64,000 bases of DNA from Halomicrobium katesii DSM 19301 (GTDB taxonomy: Archaea; Halobacteriota; Halobacteria; Halobacteriales; Haloarculaceae), in assembly GCF_000379085.1 (NCBI RefSeq), contig NZ_KB905379.1, positions 295 to 64,294 of the forward strand. Reading direction: 5' to 3'. Each line of letters begins with the position of its first letter. Within the stretch, counting starts at the first letter, position 1. Position numbers and translations under genes: made by a program. Below are positions 61,178-64,000 of the stretch, piece by piece. The notes under the pieces are model-generated. The model ran no database searches, was not told where the DNA came from, and worked only from the letters and a program-made list of their open reading frames with translations.

Positions 61178-61582
61178 ATGCCAGATTCGATGTCTGAACA
61201 GCTTCAGCGGGACATGGAGTGTGAGGGGCTTCTGGAGTGTTTCCACGGACTCAAACAGCTCGATCGAGAGGTCTTTCAGGCGCTCGTCGACACCGAGGAC
61301 GCGCTCACCGTCGACGAGATCGCAGACGCCGTCGACCGTGAGCGCTCGACCGCGTACCGGGCCGTACAGCGGCTCCTCCAGGCCGGATTCATCCAGAAAG
61401 AACAGGTCAACTACGACCAGGGAGGGTACTACCACGTCTACAGACCGACCGACCCCGCGAACATCGCGGACGACATGCAGCGGCTCCTCAACGACTGGTA
61501 CGCGAAGATGGGCCAGCTCATTCAGGAGTTCGAGACGAAGTACGAGGATCGCGACGCGACAGCGCCGTCGGTCGAGGGCTGA
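61178..61582 (+). CDS. TrmB/GntR-like winged-helix regulator of the sulfur island
   Basis: A 134-residue protein: 'GLKQLDREVFQALVDTEDAL', 'TVDEIADAVDRERSTAYRAV' (helix-turn-helix) and 'QRLLQAGFIQKEQVNY' (wing), then a C-terminal helix 'MQRLLNDWYAKMGQLIQEFE' for dimerisation. It is short, without an effector domain. It is the only regulator in the island and a candidate ligand of the TATTGT motif. Confidence 0.82.
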   Translation: MPDSMSEQLQRDMECEGLLECFHGLKQLDREVFQALVDTEDALTVDEIADAVDRERSTAYRAVQRLLQAGFIQKEQVNYDQGGYYHVYRPTDPANIADDMQRLLNDWYAKMGQLIQEFETKYEDRDATAPSVEG

Positions 61583-61605
61583 GCCCCCAGTTCGACGGAC
61601 CACTG

Positions 61606-61686
61606 ATAGGCTTGTCGTCGATCGTTCCCGGAGCGGCCCCACGCCGTCGTGCGGTCGGCCGGGCGAACGGCGACAATAATCCGTAC
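61606..61686 (+). repeat. 81-bp dispersed palindromic repeat, copy 5 (diverged)
   Basis: TGATAGGCTTGTCGTCGATC at the left and AACGGCGACAATAATCCGTA at the right keep the length and arm pattern but with several mismatches. It lies 24 bp after the stop of the HTH gene. Confidence 0.7.
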
Positions 61687-61811
61687 GAAGCCCCCACGCG
61701 ACGCCCCTCCCGCTGAGACCGGCCGCTGTGGATTTTCACCGTCTTCGTGCTCCCGAGTCGCACGTGCCGTAGGTAGTGCGATAGCCCGTCGTCGGCCGGC
61801 TCGTGCTGGGG

Positions 61812-61829
61812 ACAGTATTGTTTAGTACG
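61812..61829 (+). promoter_or_regulatory. Sulfur-island motif upstream of thioredoxin
   Basis: ACAGTATTGTTTAGTACG, 41 bp before the ATG at 61870. Strongly similar to the 54643 copy (TAGTATTGTATAGTA). Confidence 0.6.
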
Positions 61830-61869
61830 TCCAAAACTCTTAACTACGAGAGGCACCTACGGTTGAGTG

Positions 61870-62223
61870 ATGACAACCGATATCGAAGCCGGAGCAGGTA
61901 CGCCCACGGAGCCAGTCCACGTCGACGGCCAGTCCGAGCTGGACGACGCGGTCGCCGACTACGAGGTCGTTCTGGCAGACTTCTACGCCGACTGGTGTGG
62001 CCCCTGCCAGATGCTCGAACCGATCGTCGAGACACTGGCAGCCGAGACAGACGCCGCCGTGGCGAAAGTCGACGTCGACGAGAACCAGCAGCTCGCGACG
62101 GCCTACGGCGTCCGTGGCGTGCCCACGCTCGTCCTCTTTACCGACGGCGAGCAGGTCGAGGAGATCGTCGGCGTCCAGGGCGAAGACGAGTTGCGCTCGC
62201 TCGTCGAGCAGTACACCGCGTGA
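61870..62223 (+). CDS. trxA: Thioredoxin
   Basis: A 117-residue protein with 'VLADFYADWCGPCQMLEPIV' (WCGPC redox pair) and the cis-Pro in 'GVRGVPTLVLFTDGEQVEE'. The length is normal. The first eight or so residues are an extra acidic extension. The ATG is preferred over a GTG one codon earlier. Shares the promoter motif of the sulfur genes, so it may reduce persulfides in that pathway. Confidence 0.93.
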   Translation: MTTDIEAGAGTPTEPVHVDGQSELDDAVADYEVVLADFYADWCGPCQMLEPIVETLAAETDAAVAKVDVDENQQLATAYGVRGVPTLVLFTDGEQVEEIVGVQGEDELRSLVEQYTA

Positions 62224-62314
62224 GGTCGGGTAGCGTGTGGTCGAGCGGGCAGCGTCGCGCTGCTCGGATGAAGCCGTAGTTGGTATGTACCTCAGTCTCC
62301 CCTGTGAAGATAGG

Positions 62315-63091
62315 ATGACACACGTGAGCGTTATCGGCTGTGGCAACATGGGTGGGGCCTTCGTGAAGGGGCTCGCCCAGACCGGAGCCTACGAAGTGAC
62401 AGCGATCGACCTCGATCCCGAGGCGCTGGCGTCAGTCGCCGACGACGCCGACGAGACGACCGACGACATCGACGCGGCCCGGGAGGCAGAGATCGTCGTG
62501 TTGGCAGTCAAACCGAAGGCGGTCTCGGCAGTCCTCGCTGATCTCGATCTCCGACCGGACCAGTCGCTTCTCACCATCGCGGCGGGCGTCTCGCGGTCGT
62601 TCGTCGCGGGCGAGACCGACGCGACCGTCGTCCGGATCATGCCGAACCTGGCGGCCGAGACCGGCGACATGGCCGCGGCGGCCACCCGAGCGGGGATCGA
62701 CGACGACGTGCGGGAACTGCTGGACGCGGTCGGCGAGTTCGTCGAGATCGACGAGGAGCTGATGGACGTGTCGACGGCGGTCAACGGCAGCGGCCCGGCC
62801 TTCGCCTTCTACCTCATCGACGCGATGAAAGAGGCCGGCATCGACGGCGGTCTCGACCCCGAGCAGGCCGAGACGCTGGCGGCCCAGACGTTCAAGGGCG
62901 CAGCCGAGACGGTCCTCCGGGACAACCGAAGCGTCTCCGAGCTCATCGACGCCGTCTGCTCGCCCAACGGGACCACCATCGAGGGGATGGAGGTCCTGTG
63001 GGACAGCGACGCCGACGCGGCGGTCATCGAGGCCGTCGAAGCCGCCGAGCAGCGGTCCAGAGAACTCGCCGAGGAGTTCGACGATGAGTGA
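62315..63091 (+). CDS. proC: Pyrroline-5-carboxylate reductase
   Basis: A 258-residue NAD(P)H enzyme for the last step of proline synthesis. It has '[20 protein letters not shown]', '[16 protein letters not shown]', '[19 protein letters not shown]' and the C-terminal '[18 protein letters not shown]' plus '[14 protein letters not shown]', all family motifs. The ATG at 62315 is followed closely by the Rossmann strand. It overlaps proB by 8 bp, starting a proCBA operon. Confidence 0.95.
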   Translation: MTHVSVIGCGNMGGAFVKGLAQTGAYEVTAIDLDPEALASVADDADETTDDIDAAREAEIVVLAVKPKAVSAVLADLDLRPDQSLLTIAAGVSRSFVAGETDATVVRIMPNLAAETGDMAAAATRAGIDDDVRELLDAVGEFVEIDEELMDVSTAVNGSGPAFAFYLIDAMKEAGIDGGLDPEQAETLAAQTFKGAAETVLRDNRSVSELIDAVCSPNGTTIEGMEVLWDSDADAAVIEAVEAAEQRSRELAEEFDDE

Positions 63092-63932
63092 GCAGTCGGC
63101 GATCGAAAGCGTCGGCGAGGCGACCGTCGAGCAGGCGCGCGAGCAGGCCGCCGACGCCCGGCGCGTGATCGTCAAGGCGGGGACGAACTCGCTGACCGAC
63201 GACGACTCCCAGCTCGATCGCGTGAAACTCGACAAGCTGGTCAGCGACATCATGGACCTCCGGAAGCGGGGGAAAGACGTGCTGCTGGTCTCGTCTGGCG
63301 CGGTCGGTGCGGGCAAGGGGCTGATCGACGAGGAGACCGAGACCGTCGAGGAGAGCCAGGCCCTCTCGACGGTCGGACAGAGCCACCTGATGCGCCACTA
63401 CACCCAGAGCTTCGACCGCTACGACCAGACGGTCGCACAGATCCTGCTGACCGAGCACGATCTGGCCAACCCCGAACGGTTCACGAACGTCCGCAACACT
63501 ATCGAGACGCTGTTCGACTGGGGGATCGTGCCGATCATCAACGAGAACGACGCGATCGCGACCGAGGAGATCCAGATCGGCGACAACGACATGCTCTCGG
63601 CGTCGGTCGCCATCGGCGTCAACGCCGACCTGCTGGTGACCCTGACCGACGTTGGCGGCGTCTACACGGGCAACCCGAAAGACGACGACGACGCGGCGCT
63701 GATCGAGGCCGTCGGCGCGAACTACGACGCCGTCCAGTCGCTCGTCGACGACAGCACGACCGCCGAGTTCGGCGGCATCCAGACGAAAGTCGAGGGCGCG
63801 CGCGACGTGAGCGAACACGGCACACCGGCGATCATCGCCGGCTCGGCGGACCGCGACGTGCTGGAACGGATCGCTACTGCCAAATCGGTGGGCACGCTAT
63901 TCGTCCCGATAAACGGAGCCACAGATGACTGA
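63084..63932 (+). CDS. proB: Glutamate 5-kinase (short archaeal form, no PUA domain)
   Basis: A 282-residue amino-acid kinase fold protein: '[19 protein letters not shown]', '[19 protein letters not shown]', '[20 protein letters not shown]', '[19 protein letters not shown]', '[20 protein letters not shown]'. Bacterial ProB has about 370 residues with a PUA domain, which is missing here as in other archaea. The first step of proline synthesis. Overlaps proC and proA. Confidence 0.93.
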   Translation: MSEQSAIESVGEATVEQAREQAADARRVIVKAGTNSLTDDDSQLDRVKLDKLVSDIMDLRKRGKDVLLVSSGAVGAGKGLIDEETETVEESQALSTVGQSHLMRHYTQSFDRYDQTVAQILLTEHDLANPERFTNVRNTIETLFDWGIVPIINENDAIATEEIQIGDNDMLSASVAIGVNADLLVTLTDVGGVYTGNPKDDDDAALIEAVGANYDAVQSLVDDSTTAEFGGIQTKVEGARDVSEHGTPAIIAGSADRDVLERIATAKSVGTLFVPINGATDD

Positions 63933-64000
63933 GTACGACACCGAATCCCAGGTGACCGATGCACAGCACGCCGCACTGCGGCTGGCGAACGTCGACGAGG
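63925..64000 (+). CDS. proA: Gamma-glutamyl phosphate reductase, N-terminal part
   Basis: ATG at 63925, overlapping the proB stop, gives '[20 protein letters not shown]' and runs to the window end. Only 25 residues are visible, so the name rests on operon order (proC-proB-proA) and this N-terminus. Confidence 0.75.
   Translation, partial: MTEYDTESQVTDAQHAALRLANVDE

Overview
The window is chromosomal DNA of a halophilic archaeon (class Halobacteria). The support is high GC, acidic proteins, archaeal-type genes (MBF1, HerA, short TIM, archaeal ProB), HalX/HalOD1/HTH-10 signalling domains, and many GTG or leaderless-looking starts with GGAGG-type ribosome sites. I cannot name the genus from sequence alone.

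Layout. 1-17 kb is ordinary chromosome: the tail of an IS630-type transposase, FAH-family hydrolase, an iron-box GMC oxidoreductase, CheC, hisC, adenylate-kinase-like kinase, CDP-alcohol transferase, MBF1, HalX regulator, tpiA, HerA, dinB, several small conserved haloarchaeal proteins and a RelBE-like pair. Three gene remnants (epimerase, peroxiredoxin, vapBC) lie between them. About 17.5-28 kb is an integrated pleolipovirus-like element: integrase and zinc-finger protein on the minus strand, two phiH1-repressor-like winged helices, a PD-(D/E)XK-like nuclease and an AT-rich NTPase on the plus strand, then on the minus strand a structural block (VP3-like, VP4-like spike, small membrane proteins, VP8-like ATPase). 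The spike has a +1 frameshift and the ATPase an in-frame TAG. An IS1595-type transposase with an in-frame TAA sits at the upstream end of the block.

29-49 kb holds membrane proteins, HTH regulators, a ba3-type cytochrome oxidase block (subunits I, II and a small subunit) beside a copper P-type ATPase/SafE-like maturation operon, a HemAT-type aerotaxis transducer, a histidine kinase that lost its ATPase domain, glutamate dehydrogenase, a large Bat-type sensor-regulator, and a TAT/lipobox iron-type binding protein behind two perfect TTAGG-N4-CCTAA iron boxes. A 356-bp element of nested palindromes lies at 47.8-48.2 kb.

49.6-62.2 kb is a coherent sulfur-trafficking island: DsrE-like, two TusA-like proteins, rhodanese/persulfide-dioxygenase fusion, split YeeE transporter, PiT-type permease, TauE exporter, SQR-like flavoprotein, DUF1641, class-V aminotransferase, HTH regulator and thioredoxin. 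Several of its promoters share a TATTGT(G/A)TA-type motif 38-63 bp (once about 100 bp) before the start codon, suggesting one regulon. The window ends in proC-proB-proA. An 81-82 bp palindromic repeat recurs at least five times in full and twice as half copies, often abutting stop codons.
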